Shown: piece by piece, positions 34,701 through 45,105 of the stretch
Numbering within the stretch: the stretch's first letter is position 1
Layout: each line of letters opens with the position of its first letter
DNA from: Tubulanus polymorphus
Taxonomy: Eukaryota; Nemertea; Palaeonemertea; Tubulaniformes; Tubulanidae
DNA: 64,000 nucleotides
Direction of reading: 5' to 3'
Assembly (NCBI RefSeq): GCF_964204645.1
Contig: NC_134028.1
Coordinates: 868,001-932,000 of the forward strand
Notes under the pieces: generated by a model
Seen by the model: only the letters and a program-made list of their open reading frames with translations
Told to the model about the DNA's origin: nothing
Database searches by the model: none
Position numbers and translations under genes: made by a program

Positions 34701-37700
34701 TTTCATCGAATCGAAGTTCATTTTATGTACTTTCTGCGCGAGTTGTTTTAATTCAGCCGTATTACGAGCGACCATGTTCTGTAGAGCCGCGTACTGTTCA
34801 CCTGTTAATACTCGAGAACTAGCTTTACGTATCACCGCTACCTGACTCGGAATACGCTCTACTTTAGGAGCTGCAGGAACAACAACTTCTTCCGAAACTT
34901 TCTCCATACTTTTCTCCTTCACAACCACTTTAACTTCTTCCTGCTCTGCTGCTGCTGCTGCTGCTGCTGCGTCTAGCTCCGATTCCTGCAGATTTTCATC
35001 ACCAGGTAGCGCTGGTGTTTCCTCAGCACCGGTCACGTCCAGTTCGCTCATCTGCGTCTCTAACGACGACATACTATCGACTACACTTTGTAATAAGTGA
35101 AGTTGTTCATCCATCCCGGCAACTTTCTCGTTCAGGTTCGATAATTCATCGGACGTCGATTCCATTTTATTGATTCGTTCTTTCAAGGCGTTTAATTCAG
35201 TTGTATCTAATTCATGTACGACCTCCTTGATAACGACCTCTTTCACTTTAACCTCACCCTCAGATTGAACCGGTTTGATTAATCTCACTGGTTCTATCTC
35301 CGCGGCTACTGCAGCAGCAGCTGGTACCGGTTTTATTTCTTTAGACGACGGTCTCGATACGGGTTTCACCTCAGCCACGGGCACGCGTTCAGATGGCGCT
35401 ACCGGTGGTGGTGGTGGTGGTGGTGTGATGGGCTAATGTAAGGTGTTAGAGAAGAGAGATGAGGAAAATGAAAAGGATAGCTTTTGAATATTTGTTAGAT
35501 GAAAATAGTGATAATGAAAAGGGATTTTGAATAAGTAAATGATATGAATCAAGGCCTATTTGCTGAGGTTTGTCAGCATTGATATAACATTTAGTTGTCC
35601 TCGGTACAGTACTTACCCTATCACGACTCTTTAATAGTGAATCAACATCTTCTTGTATTTGTTTCAATTGAGCTAAAAGATCATCAGGTACACCTAAAAT
35701 ATACATAAACAAACATAGAAATCATGACCCGGGTCAATAGAAGTTCAAGTTGTGAATGAACAGTAAAAAAACTTACTCAATCCTTCCAGATCTTCCTTAT
35801 CAGCTTTCTTCTTCAGTTCTTCCTGTAAAAATTCATCAAATATTTTTTAATGTCTCAGATTTATTTCATTAGATAGAATTTAAAAAAGAGAAAGGTTGAA
35901 AAGTCTCTCCCTCTCTCCACTTTCTATCACTCACCTCGACGTTATCAACACGAACTTCTAAACTGTCGTGTTTAACCGATAAAACTCCTAGTTTTTCAAG
36001 CATTGCCTGCAGCTCTCTTGATGGTTTACTTGAAGGTGGCCTCACCTATAAACATAATTACCAAAATATTAGAATTCCTACTGAAATCAACTTGTTGCAA
36101 ATCAGTTCAATGAGCTTTGTTGAATGATTAGTTCATTTAGATATAAATACGTATTGATCCAATCGGGTTAATTTCCAATATTTCAAGAGTTTATAATAAA
36201 AATCTATAATGCTAATGAATGATAATTGCACAGAACTCACGGAGCTTAAATACAGTCAATTATTTGATAGAAAAAAGCTTAATATCAGATACCGGGTTTA
36301 ATATAAGTCATTGTTTTATTGAAAAACAGGAAATATTATTGCAAATAAGCGGATAAAGAAATATAAATTCCGTGATTAAGAATGAAAACTGTTTTTTATT
36401 GGCTTCACTCAGGCAAAAATCATACGTAGACTCAAAATTTCCCTTGGGAATGGTAAACATCAACCCTTCTTTCACTGCACCCCTGGGGGAGGAGAGAGCA
36501 TCAAAATTACCAGTATTGCTGGTCACACGCTTCTGAATTACCATGTACATGTAAGAAACATATATACATAATTCTTATATGAAGATTTGACAGTTTGATA
36601 TCCCTGAGGCTGGGTTTATACACAATATAAGTATTTCAGCTCACTACCATGGTAACATGGTATAGTAGGTGAAAATGATACTTTTAAATAATGTCTTTGA
36701 TTTGTTTCAAACTGCGAAATTAAGCTTGTACTGAATCCAGTTACACGGTTCAGGATCCAGACTCAGAATTCTGAATCCAGGTCCACAGTGTAACTGGATC
36801 CTGACTCAGTGGATGAACTGGTGACTGCACCGAATTAAGGGTTAATAATTCAATAATCAAACATCATCATAGAATGAATGAATAATCAAAATGCATAAAC
36901 AACTAATAAACAAATCATCAATAATTAATGAATAGATGGTGATTAATATAGATTATATTGTGGTGGTTTTAAACTCACGTTTTCATACGATCGTGCCACA
37001 TGAACCGCTGACGAGGAGGATGAGGATGTTGTGTTAGAGGTGGATGATGATTTCTGTATGAAACCAGTATCAATAACACCAGACACACACAGAGATAGGA
37101 GACAGAGAGTTAGTGTCAGTTAAAACAGTTAATTAAAACATAAACATTTAGATCCAGTTCCACTATTGTCAGTTGACAAACTAACTATGAAACTGGGGTT
37201 CTGAAAAGTTATTGGTATTAACAGGAAGATACTGATACGTAATACTCTTCTGGTTTAAGGATTCTTGTAAGCTGTAATATGAATCATTACTCGACAATAA
37301 TGAAAAACTATTTTATTCATGAGTTGTAGGTAGGCCTACAACAGGCAGTGTAAGGAGTCTCTCTCGTGTCTAATGGCTTTCACTTAAAATCTTAACAACT
37401 ACATGAAAGAAACCACCCTGTAATCAAATCAAAAGAAAGAATCTTTGAAGTACTTTTAAATTAATTTCTTTATTTCCTATACTGGTTGTTAGGTTAAATA
37501 TTCTACCAGTAAACACATACTGTAGAAGTGACACCTGCGTGAAAACACCTGACTCAACGCAGAAATTTATAGTTTTCCATTTATTTCAAATACGGTTGAA
37601 ATAGAAATGTCATAGCGTAAAGCGTCGTGTGTGTTTATGTGAAAAGTGAAATGGTTTTACAAGATTGAAAGCTGTTTCTTGAATAAATAAAAGAAAAAAT

Positions 37701-40700
37701 CCTGTATTCTATGCGTGTATACAGGTATGAGTCTAGTGGGGGTGATATTGATAATAGACGCTTCTTTATGACTCGTCGTCACAGAGCGTTGAAAACACAA
37801 CAGTCAAAAACAGAAATTATCAGAGTAGTTACTAGGACAAACACCTCACTGTTAATAGAATTCCAGTCACACCTATAGGCTACTGACGTCACTTATATGT
37901 CAAACTATTGTTTTAACTTTCCTATCCAAATTGAACAATAGTCTCATGAAATAATAGAAATTTCATCGCTGTTTTTGCCCAATAAGAAAGAAACCAATCC
38001 TGAAATATTTTCTGGTTGATCTGAAAATAGTTTCCAGACATAAATCAGGAGTAAGGATAGGGTTAGGAGTGAGTGGGTCCTGATTGCAGGCTTACAACAG
38101 AGATTAGAAATTAATGGGAATTTACTTTGTGTGTATTAAACAAAAAAAACGTAATTATCTCATAGTAAATTCAGAGAATGTAAAACGTGCTCGGTGTTGA
38201 AGAATTCATTCATACATTAAATCATAGACCATGAAGTGAAACCATTCAATAGTGTTTTTAGCCTGTGAATGTTTAAGTACAGCTATCATGTATAGAAACA
38301 TAAGCAAATAAATTCTTAAATCCTCCTTTTTCATATTTCAAGAAATATTCAACCTTAAGTCAAATTAAACGGCAGATTACACAGCAGATTATCAATAGAG
38401 TCACAGCCCTTGATCCTTGTCTAACTGTCGCAGGTTTTTAATATTTATAGCAATCTCAAAATAACAATCTAAGAATGGAGAACTTGAACTCTCTGGAAAT
38501 TGTAGTTACTTTTATGTGTTGACATGTTTATTTATAATACATTCATCTTTGAGATCAGCAAAGATACAACATGATCCATTGTAACTGGTGCTGGTGAGTT
38601 TTGATTTCATGCTGTGATATTTCCACGTTTCGAGAGGATGAAATCCAACTGATTTGGATGGCATTTTATCGATAATGATGATTTTATGCTCCTTAAACCA
38701 GAAGAAGTATCTACATGCTCCATGTTAGATATTTATGTTAAGAGTTTGAACAGTCTATTAGTAGAAATCTTCTATATAACTCTAGTTCGGGTGCCAATCA
38801 TAAAGTATGTTTGTAAATAAGGGATGGTACATGGTACATTTTAACAATAAGAAAAGGGGGTAACTTTATGATTGGTCCCTCATTAGTTGTTAGGTAGAAG
38901 TATCTATAACTTACAGGATCTGTTTGCATGGACATTTCTATAACAACACGTTCAGGTGGTTTTAAATCTTCTCGGACGCCCTTTAAAGCATCCTCTAGTC
39001 CTTTCCACGTAACAAATCCTTCATAGAAATCTGGTCCGGGTAGTTGAGTGAACTTATCATTCAATTCATTCTGAAATAAGAAATAAATAGTTGAAATCAT
39101 CAAAGCTTAATGAATACAGTGAAACTTATAGACATGTGGCTATCGATGTCAAATTAGCAAAATAGCTTATTGTAAAATTTTCCTTGAAATGAAGCTTTAA
39201 AAAATATATGTGAAATTCGAACGTTGTGATGAAGCTGATAATCAAAATGACAACTTAAACTTAATTGAATTGGAAATTCAAATTGCGAATCAGGAATAGA
39301 GATGAGTTCATATGATATGATGATTTATACAAGTACAATAAATCAAGTTTGACTGTGGGTTTTTTCAGTTAGTAAACCTTGATGAGGGGCTAGGGTTAGG
39401 GTTCTGTTGATACTATATTGTAGTCTATAAGACTTTATGATGTAAATGAAGTAGTGTATGTAAAACTATATTGAAGTGTTCTCAATTAACATATAATACA
39501 TTATCGCAGTATAAACTGTAGCTCAGTCAGTTTCAGTATCGGTTTTCCGACATCAGAGCGACCTGTCACATGTTATAGTACAATACGTACAGTTAATTGT
39601 CATTACGTCTCAGTAAGTAATTAATATTCAACACTAATCGACCCCCACTAGTGAGAAACATATCAAACATTCCCAGACACAAATTGATTTCCAATCACCG
39701 GTGAATCATATAATCAGTAAATAGTGACCCACGTCAACTAGATATTACAACTCTTACAGTTTTACCCTTAAGTGTTGGTTATAGATCTAATCACCGTCCA
39801 GTTTTACCAACAGTTTAATTTTTACTCATAAAGTTTAAACTCATGAATCGTTAAATATCATTGTGCTGCTATGAATGCTACCAAAAATGCATCATCTTTA
39901 TGTATTTTTGATGCTACAGATCTGGGTTAAATATTGGCTAGTATACTCGAAAAATTCACCACAAGGTTTTACAAAGTCTATGACAATTGGTAAATCTTTG
40001 GACTCAAAAAACTATTGTCTTATTTAATGTTAAAATTGAGAACGAAATATGTTCAAACTGGTCGTTCGAGCAAATGAGTTACGTAGTTCATTTTAATATT
40101 TAGGACTTATCACAGCAGGGAGGGATCTCACTCAACATTTAATTCTAAAAGTTGTTAAGTCCAACATTGAATGACAGAGTGATTATTGACAGTTTAATTA
40201 TACATAGCACTCTATACGAGAGAGTAATGCAGTTAGATTGAATAGAATTTTTTGATGGCCATTTTATTGAATGTAAATACTTATACACATGCCGCAGTAT
40301 ACCTCACTCGACATGTAGTGCATCATTGAAATATCAATTGAGATTTGATTCTCAGTCAGAGAAAAGAACAACATCTCGGTAATTACAGCAGTTCTACTTC
40401 AATGTAACAGTTCTGCAGGCAATGTAACAATTCTGAATGACTTAAAATTAAAGCATAAGAATAACTATGATTTTCTATTAGGCCTACATCATCAGAGTTT
40501 AATTGACAACATAAATTAGCAGGAAATGCAATAGAACTGTACAATGTACTATTACTCAGCTGTGGGGGGGGGGGGGGAGTGTAAGCTTTCTTAGAATTTA
40601 CCATTAAGTTATTTATTGGTTGGGCTGTTTGACGCAATGTTATTGAAACAAATCATTGAAGTCTAAACTATTAGATCATTAACGATAATTATGAGGAATT

Positions 40701-41790
40701 GAATTTATTTCATTGCATGAAATACTTCGAACGACTTACAGTGAGATCCTCGAGTTTCTTTAGTTTATCTTTCAGATCAGAAACATTCAACTGAAAGAAT
40801 ATAAAACACAAGAATACAGGGATACAGTGTGAATAGAGCTGATAAACTGTCAATCAATCATTGAATCAGTTAATAAGCCACGCCTCTTACCTCATCGATT
40901 AATTTCTTGATCGAATCATTGTCATTTCGTAACTTTTGCATTTCATTTAATAAATCCTGAACCATCGACATTAACTAAAAAACAATATAAATCACTAAAT
41001 AAATACTGAAATACTGTTAGAGTTGAGTTGCTTTGAATTATCAGAAAGGGGTAGGCTACATAAAGGTGCTTGTAACAGGAAATCATGCGGGGTTTGTTTC
41101 ATAGTCGAGACTTAAGTCTAAAAAGTCTTAAATCTTATGACTGGTCTTAAGTTGTTAGATTAGCTTGAGAAATACGTAGGATGGTTTTGAGCTGGTCTTT
41201 AGTCTGAGCCATGGCAATGAAACAGACTCCAGTAATTCAGATGACTATAGCTGGGTTTATATAGGAGAGATGAAACTGACCTTCCCAACTCCAGCTTCAT
41301 TAGCATCAACTCGTTTAGTGATCTGCATTGTTTGCCACATATCAGACACGGCTCTCGTGTTCGGGGTTTCCTTCGATCTGTCGAATAATTCCGTGTTACT
41401 CGGCAACCGATTCAACTCGTCTAATTGTTGTTCGATTTTTGAAACCTTCGATTCTAACGCGTGATAATGCGATTTTTTCTTCGGTAGGATTTCATTTCGC
41501 GTTTGATCCCTACTCGCCGCTGGTGACTCCTGTTCTACGTCGGTCTCTTCCAGTCCGCTGTCCTTCGTGTAGGCACTACCGCCGCGCGACGCCAGATCAC
41601 TCTGATCTGGTCTCGGTGTTTTCAGAGTCTCTTCATCCTCCTCTGTTAGTTCAGCTTTAGCCTCAGATATTCCTAGTTTAGATATAACAGCGTGAAGCAG
41701 TGTATGCAACACGTTAAAATTCACAGATCCGACTTCAGGCGTCCCTAGCGCCAGATCAACCATCTCACTGAGTTGTACGGCCGACGGCAT
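25794..41790 (-). CDS. QRICH2: QRICH2-like protein (DUF4795), sperm flagellum
   Basis: QRICH2 is needed to build the sperm flagellum in mammals. Twenty-three exons from 5' to 3' (minus strand): 41790-41281, 40974-40891, 40790-40740, 39070-38915, 37053-36979, 36045-35935, 35822-35777, 35693-35617, 35432-34587, 34343-34323, 34194-34171, 33221-32937, 31448-31326, 31038-30964, 30883-30773, 30472-30294, 29949-29887, 29805-29704, 28867-28694, 28496-28386, 28120-28073, 27989-27908 and 26063-25794. They total 3624 nt, 1207 aa, in frame. The acidic N-terminus is followed by coiled-coil stretches, a Pro run and an Ala-rich, charged 282-codon exon. The DUF4795 part has DDDAAG, then CISCDRPVDM (Cys933, Cys936). 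RPCGGSHT lies at 1053-1060. The C-terminus is basic and Ser/Pro-rich. The 21-nt, 24-nt and 285-nt exons (34343 to 32937) fit by splice sites and phase only and may be alternative. Human QRICH2 is longer because of its Gln-rich region, which is not seen here. Confidence 0.82.
26128..26213. repeat. 29-bp tandem repeat, 3 copies
   Basis: The unit tgacctcgctatgacccctg followed by acccctctg starts at 26128, 26157 and 26186, in the last intron of the QRICH2-like gene. The third copy is diverged. Confidence 0.85.
27237..27354. mobile_element. MITE-like element, copy 2
   Basis: The left end gtccagttgcaaagtcgtgg and the right end ctatgactctgcaactggcc are imperfect inverted repeats. Inside are cttaagactggtctt and agactggtcttaaagc, again complementary. 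It lies in the last QRICH2 intron and belongs to the same family as 195-315. Confidence 0.7.
32585..32830. repeat. Dispersed copy of the TTAGGG-like 80-bp repeat
   Basis: Two to three units with gtggaatggactaaccctag, gggttagggtttaatcataa and cagagcaggtcaccagtgg match the array at 22.7-23.3 kb. They lie in a QRICH2 intron. Confidence 0.8.
33583..33850. repeat. 21-bp minisatellite in QRICH2 intron
   Basis: About twelve copies of ctactgatgatctacaatag(t), some 18 bp long through loss of 'gat'. The 21-base period keeps frames open on both strands (33581-33856); the encoded peptides have no meaning. The array lies about 360 bases upstream, in gene order downstream of the small exon 34194-34171. 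Confidence 0.9.
34948..34972. repeat. Trinucleotide tract coding for poly-Ala in QRICH2-like protein
   Basis: A run of (ctg)n on the + strand inside the large exon 35432-34587 reads on the minus strand as a run of eight Ala between Asp and Glu. The tract sits in a charged, low-complexity segment, so its length may vary without breaking the frame. Confidence 0.8.
40563..40577. repeat. Poly(G) tract
   Basis: A run of about fourteen G in a QRICH2 intron. Similar homopolymer tracts of C or G lie near 12747, 49622, 53325 and 59960. All are prone to sequencing and assembly length errors. Confidence 0.8.
41093..41235. mobile_element. MITE-like element, copy 3 (diverged)
   Basis: The left end gtttcatagtcgagacttaa and the right end gagccatggcaatgaaac can be paired. 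The interior has aatcttatgactggtctta. It lies in the first QRICH2 intron, just 3' of exon 1. Confidence 0.5.
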
Positions 41791-42544
41791 CGTTCAGTTT
41801 TAACAGTTCTTACTAATTAATCTCAATTACAGCATCTCTAATCAACGGTAGAGCAGCAGTGAGAGCGGTGAGAACGGTCTTACTTTACTTCCTGGTTCTT
41901 TCCCGTCCCGGTGTGTTTACATTACAGGCGATTTACTACGAGCTGTCAAACTCGATCACAATTACATCAACAAACCAAGCTTAATTTCATCATCTCTACA
42001 ATCTTTATTTATTTGATGATGTATTTCTAAAAGATTTCAGTTGTTTCCTTTTGAAACGGTAGTTTATAAATACTATTTCAGCGACATAGCACGTAGAACT
42101 ATATTTTTAGCGGATGTACTCAAACCTATCACTCGTAGCAACGACGATGCCGGTGTTTCCCAGCATGACGTCATTATCACTACGGCGGGTGTCACCGACC
42201 GGTGTCACAAATCTGCAAGTGAGTTCGAATCCCGCTTTAAATTGCAGAATTTTGACGCTCGTCCCAAATAGCCGATGTTCGGATCTCACTATTCCAGCTA
42301 CATTAGAAAAGTGGTTCAAATCTTCAAGAACCTAAAAATCGGACTCGGGAAATGAAAATATCAATCCTGAAGAAAAAGTTTCTAAAATGACTTCAACTTT
42401 CTTGTCTAACAGTTGTTTCTCCGTTTCCACGAATGGGTGACTCTAACTCTTTGCTCTATGTAACACATCACGGGCTTCGGTCTAGTAACGATGCATTTGA
42501 AATTAACCACTGCCATTGTTACAATCTTTTTGTAACTGAATACA
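41791..42544. promoter_or_regulatory. Shared divergent promoter region, QRICH2 / coiled-coil gene
   Basis: The 754 bases between the two start codons must hold both promoters. Visible motifs are a forkhead-type TGTTTAC at 41914-41920, an RFX half-site-like GTAGCAAC at 42135-42142, and a perfect cAMP-response element TGACGTCA at 42166-42173. Forkhead (FOXJ1) and RFX sites are typical of ciliary genes, and CRE sites of testis genes driven by CREM. Single motifs of 7-8 bases occur by chance, so function is inferred only. No TATA box is evident. Confidence 0.45.
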
Positions 42545-44334
42545 ATGGCGCCTTCAAGACAAAATCATTTATCGCGCTCTTTATCTTCGGTTTCACGACA
42601 AATCAGAGATGCGTTCACTTCATGCTTCGGGCGAAGTTATTTCCACAGCCGACGAATTGTTTCAGAACCACCAACGAATAGACGCCGTAAACAGCGCGTG
42701 AACCAAGATGATGTCCCAGTACTCGCTACATGGAGCGATCCTGGAGTTAACATCGGCGGGAAGAGAACAGGTAGAATGAACAGGACTGGTGATAGAAATA
42801 CACCGAGAAAGATTCTGTCACAAGAGAGTCATCACGCTGGTGTCATCCGACCTCCGAAATCAAAAGCAAGGTCACACGAAGCCACATCATTAGAACTTTA
42901 TTCAACAGATAGTCAGAAGAACGACCAAGCTAAGATTAATTTTCTTGAAAACAGAAATAAATTTTCTGATCGAGCTCCACTTGATCAACCGTTGAAACCT
43001 CTACGAATAAACCCGTTAATAAAGACGTGTAATGAGGTTTGCGCACCTCACGGCTTCTCTTGGACTCTAATCGCTGCTTCCAACGTCTGCCACGACACTT
43101 CCGGTAATCTCCTACCGAAACGGCTGAACAAGTTGGACATCGAGGAGGAACGAAAACGACTGTCGCAGAAATTGAAGTCGAAAGAAATTCAAGCGAATGA
43201 AAGACGCTCGAAGTTTCTGTTAGATCGACAGATAAGACTCAGGGAGCGAGAACAACACCGTAAACTGGTAAATAGCTCTGTTGTAAGTCTTGGTCAGAAT
43301 TCATCGTCAGTTTTGATAGATACGTGCGCGATTTCACACTGGGTTAATTCTAAAAAATAACGAAAAAGAACCCGGCTTTTTGTATCATGCTTCACAGATA
43401 ATTTGTCATACCGTTAACAAAACAACACATTCAATAAGCTATAGACATTGACCAGAAAGGAAAAAACTTTGTAATGATTTCATAGCACTAACATTATTTC
43501 ATTTTCGAAACACCTCTAATTTGTGTTCGATTCAAACCCGTCAATGTAAAATTCTTTCAAAATCTGTTAGTTTAACTTTTTTTATCAGGATGTTGAAGCA
43601 AAGATTAAAGAAATGCAATTGAAACACGAAGGTAAAATAAAGAAACAACAGGAACGCGAGACAAGAGCAGAAGAGAATCGAGAAGAGTTTATTCGACAAC
43701 GGCGAAAACATGACAGAAGATTGAATACCAGTGATAGTCAGGTATCAGTGAAATACCTGCTTCCGGCCGCAGTTCTGAAATTGTGTAGAGTGCAAATCTC
43801 TGACACGAACCTCTCATTTCAGAATCTTCCTTATTGTGAATCCAAACAAATTGTGTTGCATGTTCTCGTCTACACTGGAAACCTCTGTGACATGGACCTC
43901 TTTTTAATGTTTACAGGGAACCAACGAATACGATGCAATTTGGTTTGATGCAACAAGTATAGAAAGTAACGAAGAACACAGACAGGTTGGTAAGCACAAC
44001 ACTTTTAGAGAATGAGTTGAGTCAGGTTGAGTCAGATTACTGAAATATAGCTGATCCTATAAAATAGACTGGCTCAAATGTATGTTCTGTTATTCAGGAC
44101 AAGGCAAAGGAGGAGAGAGAGACGAAAGAGGAGAGAGAGGAGGTGGAGATGATAGATCGTCTAATTAAAGAAATGCAGGAGAATGATGAAATTGATATTC
44201 TAGCTGTAAAATCAACAGGAGATGACGGTGATCACCACACAGTAAACCACAGCGCAACGAAGCGTCGAACTGCTGTCGATATCGATGTGGATAATTTACT
44301 CGCTGAATTAGATCGAAATTCTGTTTGTTTCTAA
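42545..44334 (+). CDS. Coiled-coil protein, tentatively CCDC15-like
   Basis: Four exons: 42545-43267, 43589-43741, 43917-43985 and 44098-44334. They total 1182 nt, or 393 aa. The start is supported by an in-frame TAA at 42533 and by aca before ATGG. The N-terminal half is basic and disordered. VPVLATWSDPG at residues 57-67 resembles the VPVGAW-EP motif of CCDC15. A charged helix begins near residue 198 (EEERKRLSQKLKSKEIQ) and continues through exon 2 (KIKKQQERETRAEENREEF), as in CCDC15 and related coiled-coil proteins. The C-terminus is acidic and ends near DIDVDNLLAELDR. CCDC15 in vertebrates is a centriole inner-scaffold protein, which would suit its divergent pairing with QRICH2. The family call is from memory and weak; the gene itself is well supported. 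Confidence 0.75.
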
Positions 44335-44746
44335 ATAACGTTAACCCGTATTTATAGTATCTGTTAATTTTGCGTTTAATTAAAATTCAAGTGACACCGA
44401 TTTGAATGGTTTGACACGGCCGTACTGAGTTGATACCGCGGCACTGAGTAAGCAGTAGTCGTACTGCAGTACCGTCGTACGTGGGATCATTTTTTGCCTA
44501 CCCGCCCGTAACGCTGTATTCCCACGACCATGTCAGAAGTCACCCCGTCGTGGTCGGGTAGAATCTATCGAGCTAATTCCAGACGGTAAAGCCGTATGTC
44601 GTACTAGGGGAGCTTCCTTGTGTTTTAACCCCTGCTATTTACTATTATATAGTTTGTTTGCGTTTTTCACGGTTTATCGACGATTCGTTGAATTTGTCTA
44701 TATTTATTTTTTGTTTATTGTATCTTTGTTAATGTGTAAGTTATAG

Positions 44747-44752
44747 AATAAA
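44747..44752 (+). terminator. Polyadenylation signal, coiled-coil gene
   Basis: AATAAA lies 413 bases after the stop at 44334. It is followed by 'tagtcatt' and a GA-repeat (44774-44786). Confidence 0.55.
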
Positions 44753-44904
44753 TAGTCATTATCCATTTGTTAGAGAGAGAGAGAGTTTTATGTTCGAGTT
44801 TACTTTCTGAATTCTATCTCTATTGGGATTGTTCAATCCCCGACAAAATGATTCCAGCGACTTGAAATTCTAAGAGGATTCTGCTTTCACAAACCTTCAG
44901 TGCT

Positions 44905-45004
44905 GCCCCTAAATAAATCATTAGCGGGGAATATGGGAACTAACTTAGTAATCGTACTAATATGTTAGTTCCTATATTCCCCGCTAATGGTTTATTTAGG
45001 GGGC
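44905..45004. repeat. Long near-perfect hairpin (40-bp arms)
   Basis: The left arm 44905-44944 pairs with the right arm 44964-45004. There are two mismatches and one extra G across about 40 bp, and the loop is 19 bases. Arm sequences include aaataaatcattagcgggga and ttccccgctaatggtttatt. It could be a small MITE, or a precursor hairpin for small RNAs if transcribed. Confidence 0.85.
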
Positions 45005-45060
45005 AAAACTTGACGGTCAACACCTCATACAGTTAGACTACGTCATGCGAGTAATCATCT

Positions 45061-45105
45061 GTTAGCGGTTAAGTGTCCCCGGGTTCGAGTCCCTTAGTAG
45101 GATCA
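45061..45105 (+). repeat. tRNA-like B-box fragment
   Basis: GGTTCGAGTCC at 45082-45092 matches the internal B box of RNA polymerase III promoters. It is preceded by gttagcggttaagtgt, which resembles a variable-arm region. No complete cloverleaf with a paired acceptor stem could be drawn. It is probably the tail of a tRNA-derived SINE. Confidence 0.4.
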
